From the NCBI RefSeq assembly GCF_000317535.1, contig NC_020050.1, forward strand, positions 111,215 to 175,214: a stretch of 64,000 nucleotides of DNA. The letters are read 5' to 3'. Made by a program: the position numbers and the translations under genes. Positions within the stretch are counted from its first letter, which is position 1, and every line of letters starts with the position of its first letter. The notes under the pieces are model-generated. The model saw nothing but the letters and a program-made list of their open reading frames with translations. It made no database searches and was not told the DNA's origin. Of the stretch, positions 43,601-54,000 are shown piece by piece. The DNA is from Cylindrospermum stagnale PCC 7417. Lineage in GTDB: Bacteria; Cyanobacteriota; Cyanobacteriia; Cyanobacteriales; Nostocaceae.

Positions 43601-45256
43601 CTAGAGGTTCAGAGCGAAAAACCTCTTTTCTATCGTTATTGTTCTTGGCGGCTGGTTTTTCACCTCCTGAATAACCGTAGTCAACCGGTTCGTGTGACTG
43701 ACCAATTCCTTCCACCCCTGCTTCAACTCCGATACTTCGCTCTTTAGCCCTTTCAACTCTAAACTTTCTAACGTCGGCGAGGACTTGGGCGTACTCTGAG
43801 ACGGCGACAGCAAGCGACTTAATTCTTGCTTCAAATCTGCATTGCTCCTCTCGAACTCGTTCCAAGAGACTCCCTGATTCTTCAATTCCTTTGTCAATAA
43901 CTCGATAGTCGCCATAGCTTGACTCAGGAGTTGATTCTGGATTAAATTCGTTTGTGCCCATGCCTGTAACTCCGCCCTATCCTTTTCCCGTTCAGCCTTT
44001 TGAGATAGCTTAAAACTTTCAAATTCCTTATATAATCTCCCTAGTGCCGTCTTCACCTCACCCAGTTCACTAGCTCCCAAAGAGAGCGAACTGGAGGCAG
44101 TAGAGATATCGCTATTGCCGATATCGTTATTACTGCTATTGGTATTGCCGTTATTGCTATGACTGCTGTTGCTATTGGTGCTATTGCTAATGCCGATATC
44201 GTTATGATTGCTATTGCCGTTACTGCTATTGCCCCTATTGCGTTTATTGTTATTATTCATCGGCTTTTTTCTCCCCCGACGAGCTTTAGTTTCAGTTACT
44301 TCTGATTTATTTGCAGTACTCGCACTCCTACTCGTCGAAGACACAGCTTGATTAACCTCTGCTGATGATGATTGACTCACCGCAGATTTATTGATATCTG
44401 CTGCTGATGATTGACTCACCACAGATTTACCGTTATCTACTGATAAAGACTGACTCACCGCAGATTTATTGTTATCTGTTGATTTATTTATATCTGCTGC
44501 TGATGCTGATAAAGACTGACTCACCACAGCTTGATTAGTTACTGGTTGATGTAACCCCAGATAAACAGCAGCCTTCTCCAGTTCCGGTTTAGCCTGGTCT
44601 AAAAACCCACTCACCAGCAGATAATCCCCAAAAGGGAACCCATTCTCCTCAGTAGCCGCAGAGAAAGGTAAACCCTTCTCAATCAACATATCAAAAGTTG
44701 AATACTCAAGCTCAGGCAGTTCAATCTCTATTCCATTTAATTCCGATATAGCAACTCTAGTTTTACTATTATCCCAACGCTGAAAACCTAACCCCTTATC
44801 CCAGCAGAGATTCTTCACCACCACATAATCAGCTTGATTACCACAGAACTCTAGCATAGCCTTCAAGCTAGTAATCACCGAATAACCCAGATTCAGCACA
44901 GTCACCAGAGACACCCGATAACCCAAATCACCAGCAATCTTAAACAGCCCAAACTTATTGATAATTTCCCTAGTCTTATTACCAGAAGCCCCCGGCATAT
45001 CCACCACCACCACATCAGGAGAATCAGCTTTAATTTCCGTAAAGAATCTCTTAGCCTCAGCCACCTCAATGAAATTTAGCAACTGTACACCAGAGCCAAA
45101 ATTCTGATAATACTCGAAAAGTTCTGGATTTTCAGTATCAGCATCATAACCGAGATAGTGGATATTATTCGTGTGCAGTACATCAAGCAATAGTCGAGTG
45201 AAAGCCGTTTTCCCAGTACCGCCCTTTCCCCCCAGAATCATGACTATGCGTTTCAT
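43601..45256 (-). CDS. ParA-like ATPase fused to coiled-coil protein, copy 2
   Basis: 551 residues. The first 330 match the copy-1 ParA-like ATPase (GGKGGTGKTAF, VVVVDMPGASG). One A fewer in the A7 tract (AGA AAA AAG CCG ATG) runs the frame straight into the coiled-coil gene (KKPMNNNNKRN). A second 1-base loss ends the protein early at RFFALNL, before the membrane segment. The fused product would be soluble rather than anchored. This is either real divergence or a homopolymer sequencing error, since the rest of the DNA is nearly identical to copy 1. Confidence 0.65.
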   Translation of the reverse strand: MKRIVMILGGKGGTGKTAFTRLLLDVLHTNNIHYLGYDADTENPELFEYYQNFGSGVQLLNFIEVAEAKRFFTEIKADSPDVVVVDMPGASGNKTREIINKFGLFKIAGDLGYRVSLVTVLNLGYSVITSLKAMLEFCGNQADYVVVKNLCWDKGLGFQRWDNSKTRVAISELNGIEIELPELEYSTFDMLIEKGLPFSAATEENGFPFGDYLLVSGFLDQAKPELEKAAVYLGLHQPVTNQAVVSQSLSASAADINKSTDNNKSAVSQSLSVDNGKSVVSQSSAADINKSAVSQSSSAEVNQAVSSTSRSASTANKSEVTETKARRGRKKPMNNNNKRNRGNSSNGNSNHNDIGISNSTNSNSSHSNNGNTNSSNNDIGNSDISTASSSLSLGASELGEVKTALGRLYKEFESFKLSQKAEREKDRAELQAWAQTNLIQNQLLSQAMATIELLTKELKNQGVSWNEFERSNADLKQELSRLLSPSQSTPKSSPTLESLELKGLKSEVSELKQGWKELVSHTNRLTTVIQEVKNQPPRTITIEKRFFALNL

Positions 45257-45265
45257 ACATTACTC

Positions 45266-45733
45266 CTAGACACTACTCCTATCAGTGACATTGAACTGAG
45301 AATTAGTCTTAGCAGCCCCCTTCTTTGCCTTTGTACCTTGAGAAGTTTGAGAAGATGACGGAGATGATTTTTCCACAGTAGCAGGTGGCATAGCATCCAC
45401 CTCTGGTGGTGGGTTATTATCCACAGGTATAGTAGTTGAGTCAGAGTCAGAAGAAACCGCAGATTCAGAACCAGGCTTATTGGTATTAGTTGCCATAGCC
45501 CTTTTATGGAAACTCTTCATCCCACTAGCAGCCAACTCTACCCCATGTCCCTTAAACACATCAGAGACATCCTCATAGGAGTAGCCAGCATCCAACATAT
45601 CTTGGATAGGTTTAGCCAAACTTTTGACCAACTCTTCCACGCTAACAGTTTTAGGAGTAGCCGCCTTCTGTTTGAGACTAGCTTGAATATCATCGACTTT
45701 AGATAAAGGAACAGCCTTGGGTTTGCGGGACAT
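45266..45733 (-). CDS. small accessory protein of the mobilization region, copy 2
   Basis: 155 residues from the ATG at 45733, identical by eye to the copy at 26093-26560. An in-frame ATG at 45787 would add 18 residues that copy 1 does not share, so the shorter start is chosen. It has the same helical HTH-like core (GYSYEDVSDVFKGHGVEL) and disordered tail, and stands 9 bp before the ParA-like gene. Confidence 0.65.
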   Translation of the reverse strand: MSRKPKAVPLSKVDDIQASLKQKAATPKTVSVEELVKSLAKPIQDMLDAGYSYEDVSDVFKGHGVELAASGMKSFHKRAMATNTNKPGSESAVSSDSDSTTIPVDNNPPPEVDAMPPATVEKSSPSSSQTSQGTKAKKGAAKTNSQFNVTDRSSV

Positions 45734-46065
45734 ATATAGTAGGGATAATTTCCTCCATTTTAGGAGAAGTACCCGCCTTTTCATCAACTAAATCCATGAA
45801 CTAAAGTCATCAACCAAAGCAGCTACATCTACCCAACCTTAAAACCCATAAGTTTGATTGTGTAGATGCTTGTAGATGCAAGCGGGAGAATTAACGAGGG
45901 GTTGATGAGTTGGTGAGGTAAACTAGTGTAGATAATGTAAATAGAGGGGCGTAAAAAATTAGTTAGTGGCGTAGCCTCAGCGGTCAGACCCATGCCACAT
46001 CTCGGCTGTTCCCCTACGTGGGTTTCATGCCACATATACCCGTGTCCCCGTCGCGCCCCCAGAGG

Positions 46066-46149
46066 CAAGCAATACGCCTTAACGCGCCTAGCGGCGCTAC
46101 TTTCGCTACGCTCAAGAGGCGTGACTTGCTTGTTGGGGGTGTCCCCCAA
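46066..46149. other. candidate oriT of copy 2
   Basis: Same structure as in copy 1: inverted CAAGCAATACGCCT / AGGCGTGACTTGCTTG and the perfect hairpin TTGGGGG-TGT-CCCCCAA (46133-46149), 32 bp before the mobC start. The hairpins are kept although nearby bases vary. The rest of 45734-46065 shows no gene. Confidence 0.5.
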
Positions 46150-46181
46150 ACCCCCATGTTTGTACAACTAATCTATCGGTT

Positions 46182-46631
46182 ATGACAGAACCAGACCCCC
46201 GCACTGAGTTGAATAATCAACTAGCAAAAGCACTGAGTAATCAGTTAGTGCAGCCTGATGAAAAGCGAGAGATAACTGTAACATTTAGGGTGAGCCATGC
46301 TGAGAAAGCTAGACTAGAGCAACGGTGCAGTGGAGTAGTGCAAAGCGACTATATTAGAGCTAGATTATTCGATTATTCCTTACCACGCCCTAAGTTAATT
46401 ATCCCAGAAGTTAATCGCCAAGTCATCTATGAATTAAAGAAAATTGGTAATAACCTCAACCAACAGACTAGAGCAATTAACGAAGCAGTCAAAGTTGGTT
46501 ATCAACCATTAAATCATGAGGTACAAGAGTATTTACAAACCCTGAAAGAACTAGTAGATATATTAGAACAAACTCACCGACAAATTACCCAGGCATCAGC
46601 AGAGGGGCAGCGGGATGATTACCAAAGTTAA
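46182..46631 (+). CDS. mobC: MobC-type relaxosome accessory protein, copy 2
   Basis: 149 residues, a close relative of the copy at 26986. The N-terminal 25 residues vary (MTEPDPRTELNNQLAKALSN), and the RHH part (ITVTFRVSHAEKARLEQRC) and the MobC signature (ELKKIGNNLNQQT) are conserved. Its 3' end overlaps mobA by 17 bp. Confidence 0.85.
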   Translation: MTEPDPRTELNNQLAKALSNQLVQPDEKREITVTFRVSHAEKARLEQRCSGVVQSDYIRARLFDYSLPRPKLIIPEVNRQVIYELKKIGNNLNQQTRAINEAVKVGYQPLNHEVQEYLQTLKELVDILEQTHRQITQASAEGQRDDYQS

Positions 46632-48270
46632 AGCTAATAAATCATTTCGTGGCACAACCAAATACGTCCTGGAGAAAGAGAAAGCCACAATCATTGGTGG
46701 CAATATGTACGGCTCAACCACCAATGAACTAGTAGAGCAGTTTAGCCTATCAGCCCATCTTAACCCCCAACTAAAAGACCCCTGCTACCATCTAATGCTG
46801 TCAGTTCCCAAAACTGATAGAACCCTCAATGACGATGAATTGGCTAATTTATCTCAGCGTCACCTTGCCAACGTCATTGTATTGTCCAGGCTAAAAGGTG
46901 AAGAATCCCAAGTCAAACAGCCTGATAAAAGGATAGCTGATACCAAGCTAAACCAACTAGTTGATGAATTTATCGAAACAGAACTGCCAGCTTATGACTT
47001 CTTCATAGCCCGACATTCAGATAAAAAACATGACCACACTCATATCGTTGCATCTAGAGTCAATAACCTAGATGGTAAATCTATCCGCACCTGGAATAAC
47101 TACGCTTACTCAGAACACTCATCTCGACTGCTAGAGCGAGAATTTCACCTCACTCCAGTACAAAGCAGTTGGGAGAGTAAACGCAAAGCCATGACCCGTA
47201 ATCAACTAGAACGGGTAGAACGAGATGGACTGCCAGGTGAAGAAATAATGCGACGGGCTATAGATGCAATAGCAGCAGATAAACCCACAATGCCACAACT
47301 AATTGAGAGATTATGGTCAGAGCATCAAGTCAAAGCCATCATCAGTTATTACAGTCATGGTGGAGTCAGGGGTATTAAATTTGGTATTGATGTAGGCTCA
47401 GTTAATGAAGATGGCTCAACCAGATGGCTTTGGAAACAGGGAGGTAACTTAAATAAATACAAATGCTCCTTTACCAAACTTCAGACAGAATTAGGCGTAA
47501 ACTATGACTCCAAACGGGACGATACAGAAATTAAACGTTTAACAGAAATGTTAGAATCCGCCAAAACTGCATTGACTAATCACCAGAAAATAGACTATTT
47601 ATCCTCTACTAAAGCTACAGATGCATTCCAAGCATCTCCTAAAAAATCTGAAATTATACCGTCAATTAAATCTCAGCCAACCTCGGCTCAAGCATTAGAA
47701 CTTTACAGTTACTACAGCACTGGTTTAGAACGTGAACTAGTTACAGACCGAGATAAAGAAGTAGCTATAAAGGCGCTCCTAGATGATAACCCTTCCCATG
47801 AGGTTGAAGAGATTTTGAAAGCCAGCCCTGCCCAATGGAGCCAAGCAGAAGCCAGAGCATTGATATTAATTGCTGAAGATAGCTTGGCATCACAACAACT
47901 TAAATCTCAATTATCACCCGCAGATAAACAGCAACTAAGCCAAGAATTATTAGCGCTTGCTGTGCCTGTTGCTGTTGGTTTAATCAATCATCTTGTCAAA
48001 AATACTGGAAAAAATAACCTAAGATTTAAAGAATCTACACTCAGAAAATCGGGGGAAGAACTAGTGTTCACTCATGATAAACGAGGTGAGATTTTTCGGG
48101 TAGCAGTGAACCGAAACCATCAGGGTAATTTAGAGTATTCACCAATTCATGTGGGGGAAATATCGAGGGAAGATATTGACCATTGGCACAAAGCAGAGCA
48201 TTTGTTGCAATCATACATACAGGAGACACAGCCACTTCGAGCAACAAGGAACAAAGGATTGTCCCTGTAG
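46615..48270 (+). CDS. mobA: MOBP-type relaxase, copy 2
   Basis: 551 residues. The relaxase domain (about 1-300) is almost the same as in copy 1, with Y17 and ARHSDKKHDHTHIVAS (H134, H141, H143). Note KKHD where copy 1 has KEND. From about residue 305 to the end the two proteins differ at roughly half the positions while length is unchanged, so the C-terminal helical half is evolving quickly or was exchanged by recombination. Confidence 0.9.
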   Translation: MITKVKANKSFRGTTKYVLEKEKATIIGGNMYGSTTNELVEQFSLSAHLNPQLKDPCYHLMLSVPKTDRTLNDDELANLSQRHLANVIVLSRLKGEESQVKQPDKRIADTKLNQLVDEFIETELPAYDFFIARHSDKKHDHTHIVASRVNNLDGKSIRTWNNYAYSEHSSRLLEREFHLTPVQSSWESKRKAMTRNQLERVERDGLPGEEIMRRAIDAIAADKPTMPQLIERLWSEHQVKAIISYYSHGGVRGIKFGIDVGSVNEDGSTRWLWKQGGNLNKYKCSFTKLQTELGVNYDSKRDDTEIKRLTEMLESAKTALTNHQKIDYLSSTKATDAFQASPKKSEIIPSIKSQPTSAQALELYSYYSTGLERELVTDRDKEVAIKALLDDNPSHEVEEILKASPAQWSQAEARALILIAEDSLASQQLKSQLSPADKQQLSQELLALAVPVAVGLINHLVKNTGKNNLRFKESTLRKSGEELVFTHDKRGEIFRVAVNRNHQGNLEYSPIHVGEISREDIDHWHKAEHLLQSYIQETQPLRATRNKGLSL

Positions 48271-48500
48271 AAGATTTTTCGGGTAGTTGCGACTTTGTGG
48301 TAATAGTGGTCTAAATGAATGATTGAGGCAACAAGCGCTCACTAGAATATATTTAGCTAAGAATAATAACAAAAGTACCTTTAAAATTTCAGATAATTAA
48401 CCGAAAATACAACTTTTAACAGTTGCTTTAATTCGGACAATAGCGCGAAAATACTTTTCTTCCTCACAACCCCATAAATTACATATTGAATCTTGTTACC

Positions 48501-49109
48501 ATGAGCATTACTACCGTTACACAGCAGTTAACAGTCAATAATCAACTGATAACACCCACAGATTCTCTACAATATCGTGCAATTGGGCGGCTGTGGGGAA
48601 AGTATATTCCCAGTAGTGAGCAGATTAATCAAGGCAAACTAATAACTGCTGATGGTGTAATCATCAATGCCATTGTGAGGAAGAGAGCATCTAAACGACT
48701 TCGCTATCCAATTGATTTATCACAAGATTACTTGTGGACTGTTTATCCCAGAACACCAATAGAAGATTCTGGCATAGGATTTTATATGAGGTTAATAAGT
48801 GTGAGGACACCCTCTGAGTACACCGACTTAATGAAAACGGAATTTCAGTTACTAGCTGATAACTTTTCAGTCCAAGGTCTTGTTGTCTATCAAGACTATG
48901 AAAAAGGAATAGTAGAAGTCAAGATTCACCGTTCACCTTGGATGATAAATGATACTCCCAAGGGTTTTAAACTGAGACTATTCGGATTTATACCGCCCAA
49001 ATCCGTTAAGTGTTTCTGGAATTTTCAGGTGCGGCGTGTGGGGACTGACTTAGTAATTCAATCAGGGGAGTGCATTAAATATATGGCTGATGGAGCCATC
49101 AAAAACTGA
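48501..49109 (+). CDS. unknown protein, plasmid cargo
   Basis: 202 residues from the ATG at 48501 (MSITTVTQQLTVNNQLITPT); a TTG at 48486 is possible but has no ribosome binding site. It is mixed alpha/beta with many Trp/Tyr/Arg residues (YRAIGRLWGKYIPS, KRASKRLRYPIDLS, FKLRLFGFIPPKSVKCFWNF) and no membrane segment. It lies 230 bp after the relaxase in the same direction. The shape looks like a nucleic-acid- or protein-binding beta-barrel; I recognise no family. Confidence 0.65.
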   Translation: MSITTVTQQLTVNNQLITPTDSLQYRAIGRLWGKYIPSSEQINQGKLITADGVIINAIVRKRASKRLRYPIDLSQDYLWTVYPRTPIEDSGIGFYMRLISVRTPSEYTDLMKTEFQLLADNFSVQGLVVYQDYEKGIVEVKIHRSPWMINDTPKGFKLRLFGFIPPKSVKCFWNFQVRRVGTDLVIQSGECIKYMADGAIKN

Positions 49110-49209
49110 AAATTTATCAACCATACCAGCAGAAAATACTCTGCCCGTAGTTGAAGCTAATCCAACACATCAGATGTATTTATCACCCTGTTATTGTTTA
49201 TTTACCTAA
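49090..49209 (+). CDS. possible 39-residue protein overlapping the previous gene
   Basis: An ATG at 49090 inside the end of the previous gene opens MEPSKTENLSTIPAENTLPV and ends ...CYCLFT. It would fill the gap between two co-directional genes and overlaps the first by 20 bp. There is no clear ribosome binding site; it could equally be the disordered start of a once longer protein. Confidence 0.25.
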   Translation: MEPSKTENLSTIPAENTLPVVEANPTHQMYLSPCYCLFT

Positions 49210-49242
49210 CGCTCAAAAGTGCATTGCTGCTAATAATTTATT

Positions 49243-49947
49243 ATGCCCAAACGTCAATCCAAGAAAACCAATAGTTCACCATCAAAAGAAATACCTGTAC
49301 CCCAACAACCAGCCATTGTCCGTATCGTCAAGCAAAATATTCCTGCCACTTCAACCAATAGTCCAGAACCATCTGAATCATCATCAACTGCCGCCAAGAG
49401 AGAAAATCATCCAATTGAGCCGGAGTTGCAAGTAAATAGTAACCAAAGCCAAAGTATTGAAGTGGAGTCATCAAACAGTAGCGCTGTCTCTACTCCTGAT
49501 GTTGTACCCCAAAAAATGAATGCAGCTTTAGATGAGTCATCCTTACCATTAACCGTAGAGACGGCACCAGTTAATTTATCAGCATTAACTGCAACTGATG
49601 AAAGTAAATCTAACTGCTTTGCACAATCAGAACGAGACTCTCAACAACCGCAATTAGCTAGACTAATACCACCATATAAAAGATTTGAAACAGTAACTAA
49701 TAGTCAAGGACAGACCTTTGCTGTTGGAGAAGAGATACAAGCGAGTACCTGTAACTTTGGCGAACAAAGAGCTTTGATTACGTTCTTATATTCAGCACCA
49801 GATGGAAGTATTTGGGCTAGTTTTTATCCTTTGACTAAATCGCATCAACGGCAATGGCGGCGGGGTTGCTGCCGGATTGAACATTTGAAAAAGCTAGATG
49901 AAAACGTAAGCAATGAAACAATTGAGACTAATCTAAGACGCATCTAA
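49243..49947 (+). CDS. unknown protein with disordered N-terminus and small C-terminal domain
   Basis: 234 residues. Residues 1-145 are Ser/Pro/Thr/Gln-rich and disordered, starting with a basic MPKRQSKKTN. Residues 146-222 form a compact beta-rich domain (RFETVTNSQGQTFAVGEEIQ, then ALITFLYSAPDGSIWASFYP and RRGCCRIEHLKKL). Together with the 202-residue gene upstream it may be a two-gene unit. I recognise no family; the final domain could bind nucleic acid. Confidence 0.65.
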   Translation: MPKRQSKKTNSSPSKEIPVPQQPAIVRIVKQNIPATSTNSPEPSESSSTAAKRENHPIEPELQVNSNQSQSIEVESSNSSAVSTPDVVPQKMNAALDESSLPLTVETAPVNLSALTATDESKSNCFAQSERDSQQPQLARLIPPYKRFETVTNSQGQTFAVGEEIQASTCNFGEQRALITFLYSAPDGSIWASFYPLTKSHQRQWRRGCCRIEHLKKLDENVSNETIETNLRRI

Positions 49948-50165
49948 TTTTTTGTTCTGAAGACCGCACGGTAAGATTTTCAGACTCCCATAAATACAAT
50001 TTAGATGCGCGACAGCTTAAATAGCGGTAGATTGATAAGTTACCAGAGTCGCTCAATAGGATTGAGTTTGGGACTATGGGAAGGTTGAAAAATTAGTATA
50101 TTTCTGGAAAGTTATGTATTGGCTCGGAAACGAGTCGCACCTCATCTTATGCCTAAAATTACAGT

Positions 50166-50380
50166 TTACTTCTTCTGACGATGGGGCCGTTTGTAAGCAG
50201 GTACACCATAAATTTCATCTTCTAGTTGTTTCCACTTTATTTTAATAAAAGTACCTGGTGGGGCAAAACCAAGAAATTCTGCTTTCTTAACTAGCCCGGC
50301 AGTCGAATGCCAAAGGCGCTTTTGTCCTAAATTCCAAGATTGGCATAAGAGTTCAATTTCTATATGGGGGTCTAAATTTT
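50166..50380 (-). pseudogene. C-terminal remnant of an unknown protein
   Basis: On the minus strand a protein-like frame without start codon reads DPHIEIELLCQSWNLGQKRL, then LVKKAEFLGFAPPGTFIKI and ends PAYKRPHRQKK. A stop lies two codons before its first residue, so the 5' part is lost. The neighbouring stretch 49948-50165 holds only an imperfect repeat-rich sequence and no gene. Confidence 0.4.
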
Positions 50381-50461
50381 AAATCACTCCCCTAACCAAC
50401 TGTTTATCGTGCTATTGTAGTGAATTCAATTTCAATTTGTAATACCTAAGAACAAGCAAGT

Positions 50462-50722
50462 ATGAAGTTTCAAGGAGCAGTTATCAAGGAGCAAGGGGTG
50501 ACCTTTGCAGTGGTTGTGGTAAAGGAACAGATTTTGGATAACAAGACTGAAGCCAACAAAACCATACAGATGTTTCAACCTGTATTTCCAGGTATACCTA
50601 TTGTGCTAATGGCTCAAGACTTCAAAGGCTCTCCAAGTTATTATGGTCGCAGGGACATATCCCAATTTATGGCAAATGTTCCGATTCAAAGTGTGCCGTG
50701 GAAGGAATACACATTAAATTGA
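50462..50722 (+). CDS. small conserved cyanobacterial protein of unknown function
   Basis: 86 residues. MKFQGAVIKEQGVTFAVVVV, then IQMFQPVFPGIPIVLMAQDF and RRDISQFMANVPIQSVPWKE. It looks like a single alpha/beta domain. I recall similar small proteins in many cyanobacterial genomes, but no function. It stands upstream of the large STAND genes in the same direction with a 324-bp gap. Confidence 0.6.
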   Translation: MKFQGAVIKEQGVTFAVVVVKEQILDNKTEANKTIQMFQPVFPGIPIVLMAQDFKGSPSYYGRRDISQFMANVPIQSVPWKEYTLN

Positions 50723-51046
50723 AATCGTGTAACGAGGGACTAAAAGTATTGTACCTTCGTTGTGACCCCGAAAGCGACAACGAGCCATCAAATCCAACTT
50801 ATCAATCGCAATCGCTACAACCCTCATTCTTTCGTTGACTGATAAAACTTGCTTATGATTGCAGCAGAAGGCGCGATTGCAGGTATAGTTTTTGGCGCAC
50901 ACATAGTTATTGAAGTCGCCGTGGTTAGAAATAAATAAAACAACGGTAATTTGGCTGCTGTTTCCCGCCACGCAAGTTAGTTGTACTTAGTATCCTGCGT
51001 TTTTATAGGAAAAGTTCTCTTGAGATGTATATAAATTTACTCTCGC
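50723..51046. other. intergenic stretch before the STAND genes
   Basis: A minus-strand frame of 85 codons (50714-50971, containing VNERMRVVAIAIDKLDLMAR) overlaps the preceding gene's end and could be a decayed gene, but has no ribosome binding site. The promoter of the STAND operon probably lies here; no clear boxes are seen. Confidence 0.3.
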
Positions 51047-54000
51047 ATGATTGCCCCTAACGAGTTTCAGCGTTATCTACAATCTATCCTTGATGCGTCA
51101 CGAAAAGATACTCAGCAGGAGGTACGCGATCGCTATATTCCAACGCTGGCAGAATTGCCATTGCAGGTACAAACCTATACATCGTCTAAGCCAGACTCAC
51201 AGGAGTCGCAGGATAAAAAGCGAGAGCAGTTCGCGGTGCTGGAGGGGCTAAGGAACCACTCTCCAGAGCATGTACTGCTAGTAGGTAAGCCTGGTTCGGG
51301 GAAATCGACTTCGCTGCGGCGGTTGCTATGGGAAGAATCGCGGTGCTGTGTAGAAGCAATCGAGCAAGGCAAGAGTGAAATTCCTGCAATCCCTATCCTG
51401 CTCGAACTGCGCGGTCTTAGCGGTTCGGTGTTGGTAGCAATTCAAAAAAAACTGGAATGGTGGCTTGACCTGGATGAAAAAATTTTAAGATATCTCTTGC
51501 GCGATAGACGATTGTTGGTGATCTTAGATGGTTTGAATGAATTGCCCAATGACAAAGCTTGGCAGGAAGTAGATGAGTTTAGACAGTTATGTGCTGATTT
51601 AAAGGTTCCTTTAATCTTGAGTACGCGGGAGATGGGTTCAGGCTCAAATCTGAGAATTCCTAAGAAACTGGAAATGTTGCCACTAACCGAACCTCAGATG
51701 TGGGAGTTTGTCCAAAAGCGGTTGTCGGAGACGGGTGGGGAACTGTGGCGGCAGATTAAGGGGCGGCTTCGAGAGTTGACACAAACGCCACTGTTACTGA
51801 AGCTGTTGTGCGATGTTTTTGAGCAGAATGGTGAAATTCCCACAAACCGAGGCGATCTGTTCCGTAAAGAATTTGCGCGACGGTATGAGGAATTTAAACC
51901 TGAACGACTCAGAAATGTTTCTGAGGACTCGCGTCGTTCTATGTTCGACCTACTGAGCTATCTCGCTTTTACAATGGTTCAGGGTGATCCGCATACCGAT
52001 CCTTGTAAACCTAGCGCTTCTTGGGTCACTATTCCCAAAATTCAGGCAGAGAAAATACTAGCCACTTTTCTGGCAGGCGATAACACACCAGATGTGGCGG
52101 TTACGCAAAAGGCTAAAGAGTGGTTAGAGGATTTAGTGGAATGGCATTTGCTCCAAGTAGCTAGTAACCCTGCCCACCTTGAATTTCACCATCAACTGTT
52201 TCAGGAATATTATGCGGCGGAGTGGCTAGTACGGCAGTTGACAGAGTTGAATGATGAGGAACTGAAGTATTACTTGAATCATCTAAAGTGGACAGAACCG
52301 CTAGCAATGGGGATGACGTTTGTGGAGTCTGAGGCGGTGGCGGTGCAGGTGGTGAAGCGGGCGCTGGAAGTAGATTTATATTTGGGGGCAAGGTTGGCGG
52401 GAGAAGCTAGGCTATCTCTACAAGAGGCTACTGTAAACGTCCTTCTCCAAAAAAATTTCAGCACATCACTCACAATCTGGCTTTTAGAACAAACTCAGTC
52501 GCAAAGGGCGTTGCCATTCTTACTTGATGTTTTAAAAAATGGAAACTCCGATACCCGTTGGCGTGCCACGCGAGCTTTAGGCAATTTTGAAAATGTGACA
52601 GTTTGGATACCTTTGATTGAGCTATTAAAAGATGATGACTCTTCCGTTCGTTACAAAGCAGCAGAGTCATTGGGAAAATTGGGTAATGTGGAAACAACTT
52701 CATATCTGTGTCCACTACTAGATGATGAGAACTGGTTGGTTCGCAGTATTGTTGTAGATGTTTTAGGACAGTTGGAAGGAAGAGCAACTATTGACTGTTT
52801 GAAGAATGCGCTAAAACATGAAGATTCTACTGTTAGAAACAAGGCTGCTGAATATCTGGGACAGCGTGCTACTCAAGAAGTAATAGCTTTACTGAACGAA
52901 GAGTTTAATAGAGGTAATATTGATACCAAAAGGGACATTTTACAGCTTTTAGGTGAAACAAAAAGTGCTGCTGTTCTTCCCATCTTGATTCATGCTTTAT
53001 CAGACGAAGATTGGATTATTCGTTCAGAAGCTGTCAGTCAAATAGGTTTACTAGGTATCTGGCTAGATTCAGATTTATTTGACGATGCCATAACTGCATT
53101 CATAAACATTCTAAAAAACGATTCAGAAACTTCAGTTCGTTCTAGTGCTGCAATGTATCTAGGAGTGATCGGTGACTCACGAGTAGTACCAGTCCTCATC
53201 GAGGCTTTATATCAGGATGATCAGGTTGTGCGTTCTTCTGCTGCTTATGGTCTAATGCGACTACAGGATCAGTCAGCCATTAAAGACCTTACTGAATCTT
53301 TAAAGGATACAGAGGATAATGTTCGTGAAGCAGTTATCAGAACACTACGCAGCCTAAATGCAGTGAACGCATTACCTGCCCTAAGAAGATTGTTGCAATG
53401 TAAAGCGGTTAATATTCGGCGGGAAGTAATATTCACTCTTGGATTTCTTGGTGACTCTAAAGACATACCTAATTTGTACAAAGCTTTGCAGGACAAAGAA
53501 TTTTCTGTCAGTGTCTATGCAGCTCATTCATTAAGTCAGTTAAACAATCGAAAAGGAATACCTATTTTAGAGGATGCCCTTAAAACTGGAAATAAAGATG
53601 CTCGCAAGCTAGCGATTAGCGGTCTACAGAACTTTAAGGGAAAAGTTGGTTTGTCCAGTATTCTCACAACAGCATTCATGGATGATGAGTACTCTATCCG
53701 AAAAGCATCTATTGACTTTCTAGAACATTTTAAGGAAAGTCAAGAGGTAGTTAGTCAACTCAAAATCGCTCTCAGCAATCAAAATGAAGATATTTGTCGA
53801 AACGCAATGGATGCTGCCAAGACGCTAGGCAATGCTGAAGTTTTATCTGATTTGAGGCGACTTGCAGAAACAATCACAGTTGTCGAAAGACCTTTAGAGG
53901 CGATCGCTGCTATCCAATCACGCTGTCAGTTCTACAACTACGACATTGCCGGACTGCCGCCTCCTCGGAGAGTGAAAAATTTGCTACATAATAAGCTAGA

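Larger units (their letters stand above)
38725..48270 (+). repeat. duplicated plasmid backbone, copy 2
   Basis: Same gene order as 20488-29074. Differences from copy 1: a 36-codon low-complexity insertion in rep, an AbrB-Doc pair between rep and the coiled-coil gene, two single-base deletions (7 to 6 T near 44264; 5 to 4 T at 43626-43629), and a diverged relaxase C-terminus. The left junction is sharp at GTCACCAGCACGC. Confidence 0.95.

Noticed and set aside
51051..51389. short frames on both strands inside the start of the NACHT gene
   Set aside because: They are shadows of the NACHT coding sequence.
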